A stretch of 64,000 nucleotides of DNA. Origin: an uncultured Aquimarina sp. GTDB taxonomy: Bacteria; Bacteroidota; Bacteroidia; Flavobacteriales; Flavobacteriaceae. The stretch is from NCBI GenBank assembly GCA_947498705.1, contig CANMLW010000017.1:1-64000 (forward strand), written 5' to 3'. A program made the position numbers and the translations under genes. The notes under the pieces were generated by a model, which was not told the DNA's origin, did not search any database, and saw only the letters and a program-made list of their open reading frames with translations. Positions 1-9,900 of the stretch are shown in pieces. The stretch's first letter is position 1. Each line of letters begins with the position of its first letter.

Positions 1-3000
1 CTATCTCCTGCTGGGATGATAACTGTTAAAGTTGGTTCTGTATAATCATCAGTCTCAACGGCAGTAGCATCATCAACAGTAAAAGTAACAGTGATCGCTT
101 CTATACTAGGGTTTGATAAACTTACCGTAAATACAGCATTGTCTCCCTCATCAACCGTAACATCATTGATACTTACTTCTGAAATGATACAAATGTTGGC
201 ATTAGCATCTGTAACAGCCGAATTAGTTCCTGTAGTATAATCAATACCTGTCTCTGTCACTAATCCATTTCCATTTACAGTTGCAGGGTCGCTTACCCCA
301 AATTGTCCTCCATCTGCTCCATCTGCATTCCAAACATTATAGGCTTCATTCGCGTCACTACATCCATCTCCGTCACTATCTAAATTAATATGATTAGAAA
401 TACCCGGTGTAGTTGCAGTTGGAGTTGAAATTCCTGCTCCCCCATTTGCACTAGAAGGAACACCATCTGTAGCAATATTATTTACATTATCATCATCATC
501 ATCATGAAGACCATCATTATTAACATCTGTTCCTCCCGCTTCTACTACATCATAAATTCCATCATTATCAGCATCCAGATCTAAATAATCTGCAATCCCA
601 TCATCATCGGTATCACAAACTAAATGCACTCCAAAAGCAATTGCTTGTCTGCCACTACCTCCATGTGCAACAGACACATCAAGAACAGTAGCATCAAAAG
701 TACTATACACTCCGATACCCGAAGTTGAATTTGTTTCTACCAATGTTTGTGTATTTTCACCGGTATATACTCCTCCTGCTCCCGAAGTTTCAATCAATTT
801 CCAATTCCCTCCATTTGTAGTATAGGTATTTGTTTCAAGGTTTCCTGTTGTTTCAGCATCAATTGCCAAAAGATCCATAGGTACTGTATTTCCATTTTTG
901 GTAGCTGCAAAAGTTACTCTAAATGATACTGCTTCTCCTGATCCTCCATAAAAAGCTTCTGTAGTACCTGCAGTGTCATATAAATTTATCAATTGAGCTA
1001 CAGGAACCACACTCATATCTGTTGGAACATAAGTCCCTCCATTAACCACATTAGAAAAGGTTGCTGTTATTTCTAAACCATCTGGTAAAGTAAATGTTTG
1101 AGCATCTCCATCTTGAATACCATTTGCAAAAACCGCATCTGTCCAGTTAAAAAGGTAAAATTGATCTTGAAAAGTACCAGTACCCGAAGTAGAGTTTGCT
1201 ACCAAAGGTTGATCACAACGTAACTCAACACTATCCAAAATACCATCATTATCATTATCTAAATCACAAATTGCATTTACTCCATCTGCATCTGCATCGT
1301 TAGCAGTTACTAAACCAGGTGTTGCTCCATTTGTACATGGGGCAGATACCGATAAGCTTGCCTGTGCCTCTTCAAAGCAAATATTTGCTTCATTGGTAAA
1401 AATTACTTTATATAAATTTCCGTCATCACCAGAAACTAATGCTGGGGTTGTATAATTCACAGTACTTCCTGAAGTTACGGTTCCTGTTGCTCCTGCGATA
1501 TTTGCAAAACCACTTCCAGAATCCAATTGCCATTGATAAATAACATCTGTACTAGCTGTTGTGGCTGGAATCGTTGTTACTACCGTAGTAGATGCAACAG
1601 CACTAAAAGTAGCTGTATTACCAACGGTTTCTGCCTGATTTGAAGGAGTTGTATCTATATTTAAAGTGATCCCTTGCTGAAAAGTATTGCCTGCAGTGAC
1701 TGTGGCAGGAGTTGTAGTATATGCATCTCCAGTTCCATTTACTCCGGCTACAATCACCAAACCATTTGCATTTACGCCTCCATTACCTAGAGTTGGCGTA
1801 TCAGGACCAAAGATACCAGTATCACCATCATCTGCATTTGCATTTGCATATGCCTCATTTGCATCTGTACAACCGTCATTATCGCTATCCAAGTCTAAAT
1901 AGTCTGGTCTCCCATCATCATCAGTATCTACGTTTTTACAGGCAAATAATATAATTTCAATCCCATCACCAGTCCCTGTTGTTCCAGCTTGTACAAATTG
2001 TAATGTAAATGAAGATACATTTTGGTTTATTTGTAAAGATCCTGCTGCTGTTCCATTATCATCTAATGTACTTTCTATTATTCCTGTAGATGGTGTTTCT
2101 ACCCCGCCATCTCTAACCGTTATATCTCTAGTACTAAAATCCTGAGTCCCCCCTAAAGGAGTCCACGTAAGTCCACCTTGCAATGTTATTTCTGCTGAAT
2201 TTTGTTTTCCCAACGCGCCTCCTATTCTATCAAAATGAATAATTGGGTTATCAACAATTACAGGATTACCTGTACTATCTTCAAAATCTACGGTTAAAGT
2301 TGTTCCCCAATCATAAGCATTCTGAAGAGAAACGTCGCCTGGTAAATCTTCTGACCAAAAGCCAGTTCCTGCAGCGTTAAAACCTCCTAATACAAATGAA
2401 CTAGTTTCTGTTGTAGATACTCTAGCAATAACTCCATCTCCATAATCAAAAGATGCTGTTGTTCCTAACGTACTCCATGTACCTGATTGTAAAGAAGTAC
2501 ATTTTCCTTCATCAATATCAGTTATACCATCATTATCATCATCAAGATCACAACCATCAGGCACCCCATCGTTATCATTATCCTGAGTATCATCAAAACC
2601 TGGGCATATATCTGAAGTATCTGGAACTCCGTCATTATCAGAATCTGTATCTGTACATGCAACTAATATAAATTCAAGCGTATCTGCTCCCAAACCTGCA
2701 GGTCCTACTAAATTAAATTGAACTGTAAAAGTAGACACCGTTGTATCTATTTGTAAAGAACCTGAAGCAGATCCATCAGCATCATTAAGCGTACTTTCTG
2801 TGACATATCCTGCTCCCTCTGGAGTACCAGCACCAGCATCTTTAACTGTAGTGGTGGTAACATCAAAATCATTTGTACCACCTGCTAGTGCCGTCCAAGT
2901 AAGCCCGCCGAGTAATGTAATTTCAGCTGAATTTTGATTTGCACCATCACTTCCTCCAATTCTATCAAAATGTATAATTGGATTATCTACATTTACTGGG

Positions 3001-3386
3001 TTACCCATACGATCTTCAAAGCTAACCGTCATTGTAGATCCCCAATCAAATCCATTCTCTAATGACAAATCGCCCTCTAACGTTTCTGACCAAAAACCAG
3101 TTCCTAATGTATTAAATCCGCCTGTTATAAAAGGGGTGCTAGTTGTTGTAGTTACCTTTGCTATTACACCATCGCCAAAATCATAACTAGCTGTAGTTCC
3201 CGAAATAGTCCAAAAACCAGATTGTTCTGGAGTACACATAAAAAAGGCCTCCTCTGCACAGTTATCATAATCTTCAGCCTGAATACTAGCACAATTAATT
3301 ATTAATAAAATGAATAGTACAACTTTACTCAAAAAATTTTCTTGTCCAAACTTATATGCTTTTCCAAGTTTAGTATTCTTTTTCAT
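1..3386 (-). CDS. Large secreted adhesin with TSP3 and Calx-beta repeats (3' end outside window)
   Basis: The frame is open from the ATG at 3386 to the window edge, giving at least 1,128 residues; the C-terminus is missing. It begins with a signal peptide (hydrophobic KVVLFILLIINCASIQA). Two tandem modules of about 200 residues follow (DNA ~3235-2650 and ~2560-1930), each sharing GFWSE, NPIIHFDRIGG and NSAEITL blocks. They are separated by thrombospondin type-3 calcium repeats (DTDSDNDGVPD, DLDDDNDGITD). More Asp-rich repeats and Ig-like or choice-of-anchor-like segments come next, then a Calx-beta domain (VDEGDNAVFTVSLSNP) at the edge. Such proteins are usually surface adhesins exported by the type IX system. 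A C-terminal sorting or gliding-motility domain would be expected beyond position 1 but is not visible. The role in surface attachment is inferred. Confidence 0.85.
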   Translation of the reverse strand, partial: MKKNTKLGKAYKFGQENFLSKVVLFILLIINCASIQAEDYDNCAEEAFFMCTPEQSGFWTISGTTASYDFGDGVIAKVTTTTSTPFITGGFNTLGTGFWSETLEGDLSLENGFDWGSTMTVSFEDRMGNPVNVDNPIIHFDRIGGSDGANQNSAEITLLGGLTWTALAGGTNDFDVTTTTVKDAGAGTPEGAGYVTESTLNDADGSASGSLQIDTTVSTFTVQFNLVGPAGLGADTLEFILVACTDTDSDNDGVPDTSDICPGFDDTQDNDNDGVPDGCDLDDDNDGITDIDEGKCTSLQSGTWSTLGTTASFDYGDGVIARVSTTETSSFVLGGFNAAGTGFWSEDLPGDVSLQNAYDWGTTLTVDFEDSTGNPVIVDNPIIHFDRIGGALGKQNSAEITLQGGLTWTPLGGTQDFSTRDITVRDGGVETPSTGIIESTLDDNGTAAGSLQINQNVSSFTLQFVQAGTTGTGDGIEIILFACKNVDTDDDGRPDYLDLDSDNDGCTDANEAYANANADDGDTGIFGPDTPTLGNGGVNANGLVIVAGVNGTGDAYTTTPATVTAGNTFQQGITLNIDTTPSNQAETVGNTATFSAVASTTVVTTIPATTASTDVIYQWQLDSGSGFANIAGATGTVTSGSTVNYTTPALVSGDDGNLYKVIFTNEANICFEEAQASLSVSAPCTNGATPGLVTANDADADGVNAICDLDNDNDGILDSVELRCDQPLVANSTSGTGTFQDQFYLFNWTDAVFANGIQDGDAQTFTLPDGLEITATFSNVVNGGTYVPTDMSVVPVAQLINLYDTAGTTEAFYGGSGEAVSFRVTFAATKNGNTVPMDLLAIDAETTGNLETNTYTTNGGNWKLIETSGAGGVYTGENTQTLVETNSTSGIGVYSTFDATVLDVSVAHGGSGRQAIAFGVHLVCDTDDDGIADYLDLDADNDGIYDVVEAGGTDVNNDGLHDDDDDNVNNIATDGVPSSANGGAGISTPTATTPGISNHINLDSDGDGCSDANEAYNVWNADGADGGQFGVSDPATVNGNGLVTETGIDYTTGTNSAVTDANANICIISEVSINDVTVDEGDNAVFTVSLSNPSIEAITVTFTVDDATAVETDDYTEPTLTVIIPAGD

Positions 3387-3924
3387 ACATTCTTTTTAGT
3401 ACTTTGCTTTTTTAATAACAAAAAAATTAAACCATTGTTTAAATGCGGGAAAACCGTATTGAAGGGGGAATACAAATTTTGTTATATTTTTTAATTTTTT
3501 TGCAATAAATACATCGGTATTTTTACACTTTTCGACATAAAATGTATTTTACCGACAAACAGCACTTTTTTGAATAGAATGTAAGTGTTATATCAGGGAA
3601 TTTTCAGGTCTAAAATGGTCATTTTTAAAATTATCCGGGAAATCACCCCCCGTATATACCCTTGTATTTCAACTAACAAAATCACGTATTACTACGTTTC
3701 TTAACAAGGATTAACTGACAAAAAACAACAATTTGATGTTAGGGTTCACTAAAAATCAACCCTTCGTTTTACAGTCGATAATAGATTATAATTGACATCA
3801 ATTCTATATTTTTAACCTATATTTGCGTCCTTGCCAAATACTTGATAATTACGGTGTCATTTTGCATCCATAATTGGTATTAATCGGCTCTTATTTGACA
3901 TTTAGAACCATACGTTTAAAGCAG
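3387..3924. other. Divergent intergenic region between adhesin and prfC
   Basis: No ORF of note is seen. On the adhesin side there are two G/C-run inverted motifs in otherwise AT-rich DNA. One is GTATT-gaaggggg-AATAC near 3453-3470. The other, at 3635-3653, reads on the minus strand ACGGGGGGTGATTTCCCGG and contains CGGG/CCCG arms. Either could be a regulator site for the adhesin gene, but I recognise no known consensus. The prfC promoter candidate lies at 3792-3825. Confidence 0.4.
3792..3825 (+). promoter_or_regulatory. Candidate prfC promoter
   Basis: TTG at 3792-3794, a 23-nt gap, then TATATTTG at 3818-3825, matching the Bacteroidota form TTG-N17-23-TAnnTTTG at the upper spacing limit. 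The expected transcript would start near 3832 and leave a leader of about 90 nt before the ATG at 3925. Confidence 0.45.
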
Positions 3925-5511
3925 ATGAAATTTACAGACGAAATAGGTAGAAGAAGGACTTTTGGAATAATTTCCCACCCAGATGCGGGTAAAACAACTT
4001 TAACTGAAAAATTATTACTTTTTGGAGGTGCTATTCAGGAAGCAGGGGCCGTAAAATCCAATAAAATTAAAAAGGGTGCTACCAGTGATTTTATGGAGAT
4101 TGAACGACAAAGAGGTATATCTGTTGCCACATCGGTTCTCGCTTTTGAATATAAAGACATTAAAATAAATATACTTGATACCCCAGGTCATAAAGATTTT
4201 GCAGAAGATACTTTTAGAACATTAACTGCTGTAGATAGTGTCATCGTTGTAATCGATGTTGCCAAAGGAGTCGAGGAACAAACAGAAAAGTTAGTATCTG
4301 TTTGTAGAATGAGGAACATCCCAATGATTGTCTTTATTAATAAATTAGACCGCGAGGGAAAAGATGCTTTTGAGCTTTTGGATGAGATTGAGCAAAAATT
4401 AGGGCTTACAATTACTCCTTTGAGTTTTCCTATTGGAATGGGATATGATTTTAAAGGTATCTATAATATATGGGAAAAAAACATAAACCTTTTTAGTGGA
4501 GATAACCGAAAGAATATAGAAGAAACTATAAAGATATCAGATTTATCCTCTCCAGACCTAAACAACCTTATAGGGGATGACCCAGCCGATACTTTACGTG
4601 AAGAGTTAGAGCTGGTAGATGGTATTTATCCAAAATTTAATCAAGATGATTATATAGCTGGTAATTTACAGCCTGTATTTTTTGGTTCTGCATTAAACAA
4701 TTTTGGAGTACGAGAACTATTAGATTGTTTTGTTACGATTGCACCACCTCCAAGACCTAAAGAAAGTGACCTGAGAATCGTACACCCCGAAGAAAAAGAT
4801 TTTACAGGATTTGTTTTTAAAATCCATGCCAATATGGATCCAAAGCATAGAGATCGATTGGCATTTATAAAAATTGTATCTGGTACTTTTGAAAGAAACG
4901 TTCCCTACCTTCATACAAGACAAAATAAAAAGCTTAAATTTTCAAGTCCAAATGCCTTCTTTGCAGAAAAGAAAGAAATTGTAGATATTTCCTTTCCAGG
5001 TGATATTGTTGGATTACATGACACCGGTAATTTTAAAATTGGAGATACCTTAACTAACGGAGAAAAACTTCATTACAAAGGCATCCCTAGTTTTTCTCCC
5101 GAACATTTTAGATATATTAACAATGCCGATCCAATGAAATCTAAACAGCTAGCCAAAGGCATTGATCAATTAATGGATGAAGGAGTTGCACAGCTTTTTA
5201 CTTTAGAAATGAATGGAAGAAAAGTTATAGGAACAGTAGGGGCCTTACAGTACGAAGTAATTCAATACAGGCTTGAGCACGAATACGGTGCGAAATGTAC
5301 GTATGAAAACTTAAATGTTCATAAGGCTTGTTGGGTAGACACAGAAGTTAAAAATGAGGAGGAGTTTAAAGAATTTAAACGAGTAAAAAGTAAATTTTTA
5401 GCCAAAGATAAACAAGGGCAATTGGTGTTTTTTGCAGATTCATCATTTAGTTTGCAAATGACGCAACAAAAATATCCTTCAATCCAATTTCATTTTACAT
5501 CAGAATTTTAA
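3925..5511 (+). CDS. prfC: Peptide chain release factor 3 (RF3)
   Basis: This is a cytoplasmic translational GTPase that recycles class-I release factors from the ribosome after termination. From the ATG at 3925 it is 528 aa, almost identical in length to E. coli PrfC (529 aa). The G-domain motifs are present: P-loop SHPDAGKTT (residues 17-25), DTPGH (85-89) and NKLD (139-142). RF3-type EF-Tu-like and C-terminal domains follow (NMDPKHRDRLAFIKIVSG; VGALQYEVIQYRLEHEYG). The frame extends upstream to a TTG at 3874, but those 17 residues are not family-like and the ATG fits homologues directly. It is transcribed alone, divergently from the adhesin gene. Confidence 0.97.
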   Translation: MKFTDEIGRRRTFGIISHPDAGKTTLTEKLLLFGGAIQEAGAVKSNKIKKGATSDFMEIERQRGISVATSVLAFEYKDIKINILDTPGHKDFAEDTFRTLTAVDSVIVVIDVAKGVEEQTEKLVSVCRMRNIPMIVFINKLDREGKDAFELLDEIEQKLGLTITPLSFPIGMGYDFKGIYNIWEKNINLFSGDNRKNIEETIKISDLSSPDLNNLIGDDPADTLREELELVDGIYPKFNQDDYIAGNLQPVFFGSALNNFGVRELLDCFVTIAPPPRPKESDLRIVHPEEKDFTGFVFKIHANMDPKHRDRLAFIKIVSGTFERNVPYLHTRQNKKLKFSSPNAFFAEKKEIVDISFPGDIVGLHDTGNFKIGDTLTNGEKLHYKGIPSFSPEHFRYINNADPMKSKQLAKGIDQLMDEGVAQLFTLEMNGRKVIGTVGALQYEVIQYRLEHEYGAKCTYENLNVHKACWVDTEVKNEEEFKEFKRVKSKFLAKDKQGQLVFFADSSFSLQMTQQKYPSIQFHFTSEF

Positions 5512-5629
5512 ACCGGAATATGCATTAGAAAATCTATTACAGCTTCCTATTGCTTCAAAAACTGACGCATTGCTGTATTTTTAATGTAACCATAGCCCTT
5601 CGTTACAAGCAAGCCGATAACTAAGTTAA

Positions 5630-6208
5630 ATGAATAAAAAACTAGAAGAGTTAAATGTTGAGGAATGGGGAGAACTTTTCCCTATTGAAATGAAAAATTA
5701 TAACTCGAATTGGAGTTCAATCTTTGAATTCGAAAAAAAGCTAATCGAAAATAAATTAGGAAATGAAACTGTTCATAGAATAGAGCATTTTGGGAGTACT
5801 TCTATACCCAATTTAAAAGCTAAGGATATTGTCGATATTCTAATTGAAATCCCAAATCATCTTCTTTTTGATGAAAGTATTATTAATAAAATGATGGATT
5901 TAGGGTATCAATTTTTTCGACAACCAGGATTTGGAATAGATTATATGATATTTGTAAAAGGATTTCATACAGACGGAAAGAAATCTCAAAAATTCTTTGC
6001 CCATATGACAATCGGAAATCACCCAGAATTATGGGATAGAATTTATTTCAGAGATTACCTTAAGCTAAACCCTACGGTTATTAGAAAATATGAAAAGTTA
6101 AAATGTAAACTTGCTAAAAAGTATTCTAAAAATCGAATTGAATATAGAATTGGAAAAACAGAATTTGTAAAAGAAATTACGGAGGTAGCAAAAAAAGCCC
6201 GCTTGTAA
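5630..6208 (+). CDS. GrpB-family nucleotidyltransferase-like protein
   Basis: This is a 192-aa cytoplasmic protein. The diagnostic GrpB/UPF0157 block HFGSTSIPNLKAKDIVDI (residues 53-70) holds the GSTS motif and the Asp pair (D66, D69) of the nucleotidyltransferase fold. A second conserved region, FFAHMTIGNHPELWDRIYFRDYL, lies in the C-terminal half. The biochemical role of stand-alone GrpB proteins is poorly known; some are fused to CoaE. It lies 118 bp downstream of prfC on the same strand with no clear terminator between them, so read-through is possible but a functional link is not implied. Confidence 0.85.
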   Translation: MNKKLEELNVEEWGELFPIEMKNYNSNWSSIFEFEKKLIENKLGNETVHRIEHFGSTSIPNLKAKDIVDILIEIPNHLLFDESIINKMMDLGYQFFRQPGFGIDYMIFVKGFHTDGKKSQKFFAHMTIGNHPELWDRIYFRDYLKLNPTVIRKYEKLKCKLAKKYSKNRIEYRIGKTEFVKEITEVAKKARL

Positions 6209-6530
6209 CATTATATATGAAATCAGAGCAATTTAGTTCCAGATCAAAAGGTTACTTCATTTTTGTAAAGGCGCTAGATTTTTATAAATTAAACAAGAAA
6301 TAAAAATGCGCAGATAGATCGATTGGTTTAGGCTTACTTGCCTTGCTCCGATTCATATATTTGGCGATAAACTCAGGATAAACTACTATACTGAAATTAA
6401 GAAAACACCAGTTTTTATTGCACTTGAAACCTTCATAATGAAGTTCTAATGCATAATCCTGGTTTTAAGTATTCTTTTTTCTAACAGAACTTATCTTTAA
6501 GGGTGGTTTTAGAAAAAGTCTATATATAAC
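6209..6530. other. Gene-free stretch with degraded-looking coding scraps
   Basis: About 320 bp lack a convincing gene. There is a 28-codon ORF at 6217-6303 (begins MKSEQFSSRSKGYFIFVKAL). Further on, the plus-strand frame containing FGDKLRINYYTEIKKTPVFI (about 6350-6410) looks protein-like but has no start. These could be remnants of a short gene downstream of the GrpB-like gene. I cannot assign a family. Confidence 0.25.
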
Positions 6531-6574
6531 AAAAAAAGCAGTAATGTCTCGCAAGAGAGCATTACTGCTTTTTT
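6531..6574. terminator. Bidirectional intrinsic terminator
   Basis: A long stem with arms GCAGTAATG (6538-6546) and CATTACTGC (6560-6568) is extended by TCTC/GAGA around a GCAA loop. It is flanked by A7 on the left and T6 on the right, so it can terminate both strands. It lies just beyond the DUF3467 stop codon at 6592. Confidence 0.85.
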
Positions 6575-6591
6575 CGTATAACAATGTTTGA

Positions 6592-6903
6592 TTACGCTTC
6601 GCCTGTAGGCCCGTAATTCATAGGCATTGTCGGAGGTTGATCATAATCTTTTATTTCACCGTGAGCAGACTCAAATCTACTTACATTGTCTCCCAGAGCC
6701 TTTAAAAGTCGTTTTGCATGTTGCGGAGTTAAAATAATTCTACTCTTCACTTTACTTTTTGGGCGTCCAGGCATTATGTTTACAAAATCAACAACAAATT
6801 CGGAAACAGAATGATTTATAATGGCCAGGTTACTATAGGTACCATCTGCAGTAGCTTCATCTATTTCAATGTTTAATTGGTTTTGATTTTTATTCTCTGC
6901 CAT
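6592..6903 (-). CDS. DUF3467 family protein
   Basis: This is a small (103 aa) cytoplasmic protein of the DUF3467 family. The conserved core is EFVVDFVNIMPGRPKSKVKS followed by RIILTPQHAKRLLKALGDN. The function is unknown. The frame can be extended to a TTG at 6927, but the ATG at 6903 gives the usual MAENKN-type N-terminus. It lies immediately downstream of rpoC, a position it often keeps in Bacteroidota, but the rpoC terminator at 6931-6959 stands between them. Expression may therefore be by partial read-through. Confidence 0.85.
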   Translation of the reverse strand: MAENKNQNQLNIEIDEATADGTYSNLAIINHSVSEFVVDFVNIMPGRPKSKVKSRIILTPQHAKRLLKALGDNVSRFESAHGEIKDYDQPPTMPMNYGPTGEA

Positions 6904-6930
6904 ATTACTTATATTTTTAAATCTCAAATA

Positions 6931-6959
6931 AAAAAGCCTGCCTAAACAGGCAGGCTTTT
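6931..6959 (-). terminator. rpoC terminator
   Basis: Perfect 8-bp GC-rich stem GCCTGCCT (6936-6943) / AGGCAGGC (6948-6955), AAAC loop on the plus strand, with A/T tracts on both sides. It lies 12 bp past the rpoC stop on the minus strand and 28 bp before the DUF3467 start. Confidence 0.85.
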
Positions 6960-6971
6960 CTCTAATTAATA

Positions 6972-9900
6972 TTAATTATAATTAACTTCTTTTCGTTGCT
7001 GCATTCGTTCTTCGAACTCTTCATTCGAACCAACAATAATACTTTCGTAATCTCTCATTCCTGTTCCTGCTGGTATTCTATGTCCAACAATAACATTCTC
7101 TTTAAGACCTTCTAAGGTATCAACTTTACCACTTACTGCGGCTTCATTTAATACTTTTGTGGTCTCCTGGAACGAGGCTGCAGAAATAAATGACTTAGTT
7201 TGTAGCGAAGCTCTTGTAATACCCTGAAGTATTGGTGTCGCAGTTGCAGGAGAAACATCTCTTGCCGTAACTAAGTTTTTATCATCTCTTCTCAACGAAG
7301 AATTCTCATCTCTAAGATCTCTTGGAGAAATAATTTGTCCTGGTTTTAGTTTCTCGCTATCTCCAGCATCTTCGACAACTTTCATTCCGAAGATTTCATC
7401 ATTCTCTTCTATAAAGTCAGACTTATGTACTAACTGATTTTCTAAGAAAATAGTATCACCCGGATCTTCGATTCTAACCTTACGCATCATTTGACGTACC
7501 ACTACTTCGAAGTGCTTATCATTAATCTTCACTCCTTGTAATCGATATACTTCTTGTACTTCATTTACCAAATACTGTTGAACAGCTGATGGTCCTTTGA
7601 TCTTAAGAATATCTTCTGGCGTAGTCGAACCATCTGATAAAGGCATACCTGCACGTACATAATCATTTTCTTGTACTAGAATCTGATTAGATAACTTCAC
7701 TAAGTACTTCTTAATCTCTCCAATTCTTGATTCTACTATAATCTCACGATTACCTCTCTTTATTTTTCCAAAAGAAACTACACCATCAATTTCACTAACT
7801 ACAGCTGGGTTTGACGGGTTTCTTGCTTCGAATAATTCTGTTACACGTGGTAAACCTCCTGTAATATCCCCTGCTTTTGCAGATTTACGTGGAATTTTCA
7901 CTAAAATTTTACCAACCTTAATCTTTTCATTATCATCAATCATAAGGTGTGCACCAACCGGAAGGTTGTAAGAACGTAATACTTCGTCTCCTTTACCTAA
8001 TACATGAAGTGTAGGTATTTTTTTCTTATCTCTAGATTCTGATATTACTTTTTCCTGGAAACCAGTTTGTTCATCAATCTCTACCTGATAGGTAATTCCT
8101 TGTTCAATATTTTCATATTTAACTTTACCTGCAAATTCAGAAATAATCACTCCATTATATGGATCCCACTGACAGATAACCTGCTCTTTTGTAAGAGTAT
8201 CTCCATCTTTGATAAACAACTGAGAACCATAAGGGATTAAGTTCGTACTTAAAACTATCTTAGTCTTTGGATCAATTATTTTAACTTCAGAAGTACGAGA
8301 AATTACTACATCAATTTCAGCTCCTTCTGCATCTTCTCCTTTTACTGTTTTAAGTTCTTCTATTTCCGCTTTACCAGCAAATTTAGATTTTAATTGATTT
8401 TCCTCAGAAATGTTACCTGCAATACCTCCTACGTGGAAAGTACGTAGTGTAAGCTGTGTACCTGGTTCTCCAATAGACTGAGCAGCAACAACACCTACAG
8501 CTTCTCCTCGTTGTACTGTTTTACCAGTTGCCAAGTTACGACCGTAACATTTTACACAAATTCCTTTCTTAGCTTCACAAGTAAGTGCAGAACGAACTTC
8601 TACTGTTTCAACTGGTGAATCCTCTATAGCTTTTGCAGTTATATCATCTATTTCTACTCCTGCCTCTACAATAACTTCTTGCGTCAAAGGATTAATAACA
8701 TCTGTCAACGAAGTTCTACCAACAATTCTTGCTGCAAGTCCTTCTATAATCTCTTCATTCTTCTTTAGAGGAGCAACTTCTACACCTCTTAAAGTACCAC
8801 AATCTTCAATATTAACAATTACATCTTGTGCTACATCTACTAAACGTCTTGTAAGGTATCCTGCATCGGCAGTTTTAAGAGCCGTATCTGCAAGTCCTTT
8901 ACGAGCACCGTGAGTAGAAATAAAGTATTCTAGAATCGAAAGACCTTCCTTAAAGTTAGAAAGAATCGGGTTTTCAATAATTTCTCCACCGGCAGAACTA
9001 GCTTTCTTAGGTTTTGCCATTAATCCACGCATTCCTGTTAACTGACGAATCTGCTCTTTAGATCCCCTTGCTCCAGAATCAAGCATCATATACACAGAGT
9101 TAAACCCTTGCTGATCTTCTCTAATACGCTTCATAGACAATTCTGTCAATTGCGCATTAGTAGAAGTCCATATATCAATCACCTGATTATAACGCTCATT
9201 ATTGGTAATTAATCCCATATTATAGTTCGCTACAATATCGTCTACCTTACTGTTTGCGGTTGCAATCATATCATGCTTCTCCTTAGGAATAATAATATCT
9301 CCTAAACTAAATGATAATCCTCCCTGGAATGCAAAATTATATCCTAAAGTTTTAATTTCATCTAAGAACGCAGCTGTTTCAGGTACACTAGTAACTTTCA
9401 AAATATCACCAATAATATCTCTTAAGGATTTTTTGGTCAATACTTCATTAATATACCCCGCCTGCTCTGGCACCTTCTCATTAAACAATACTCTACCTGT
9501 AGTAGTTTCAATGATTTTAGTTACTTGCTTACCATCTTCAACATCTTGCGTACGAACTTTGATATTAGCATTAATATCTAATCGTTTCTCATTGTAAGCT
9601 ATAACTACTTCTTTTGGAGAATAAAAAGTTAAATCTTCTCCTTTTATCTCTAGTTCTGGTGTTGATCTACGTGACTTTGTCATATAATATAGACCAAGTA
9701 CCATATCCTGAGATGGTACAGTTACAGGAGAACCATTAGCTGGGTTTAGAATGTTATGAGATGCAAGCATCAATAACTGCGCTTCTAAAATTGCTTCGGG
9801 TCCTAATGGTAAGTGCACTGCCATCTGATCTCCATCAAAATCGGCATTAAATGCAGTACATACCAATGGGTGTAACTGAATCGCTTTACCCTCTATAAGT

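Noticed and set aside
480..640. Short tandem ATC/GAT runs that look like a repeat or CRISPR-like array
   Set aside because: They encode runs of Asp in TSP3 repeats; there are no regular spacers.
1687..2671. Plus-strand ORFs of 71-77 codons rich in His/Tyr/Leu or Pro/Ala
   Set aside because: They are shadows of the minus-strand adhesin, produced by its Asp-rich calcium repeats.
3874..3924. TTG-initiated N-terminal extension of RF3
   Set aside because: The 17 extra residues do not match the family; the ATG at 3925 gives the normal length.
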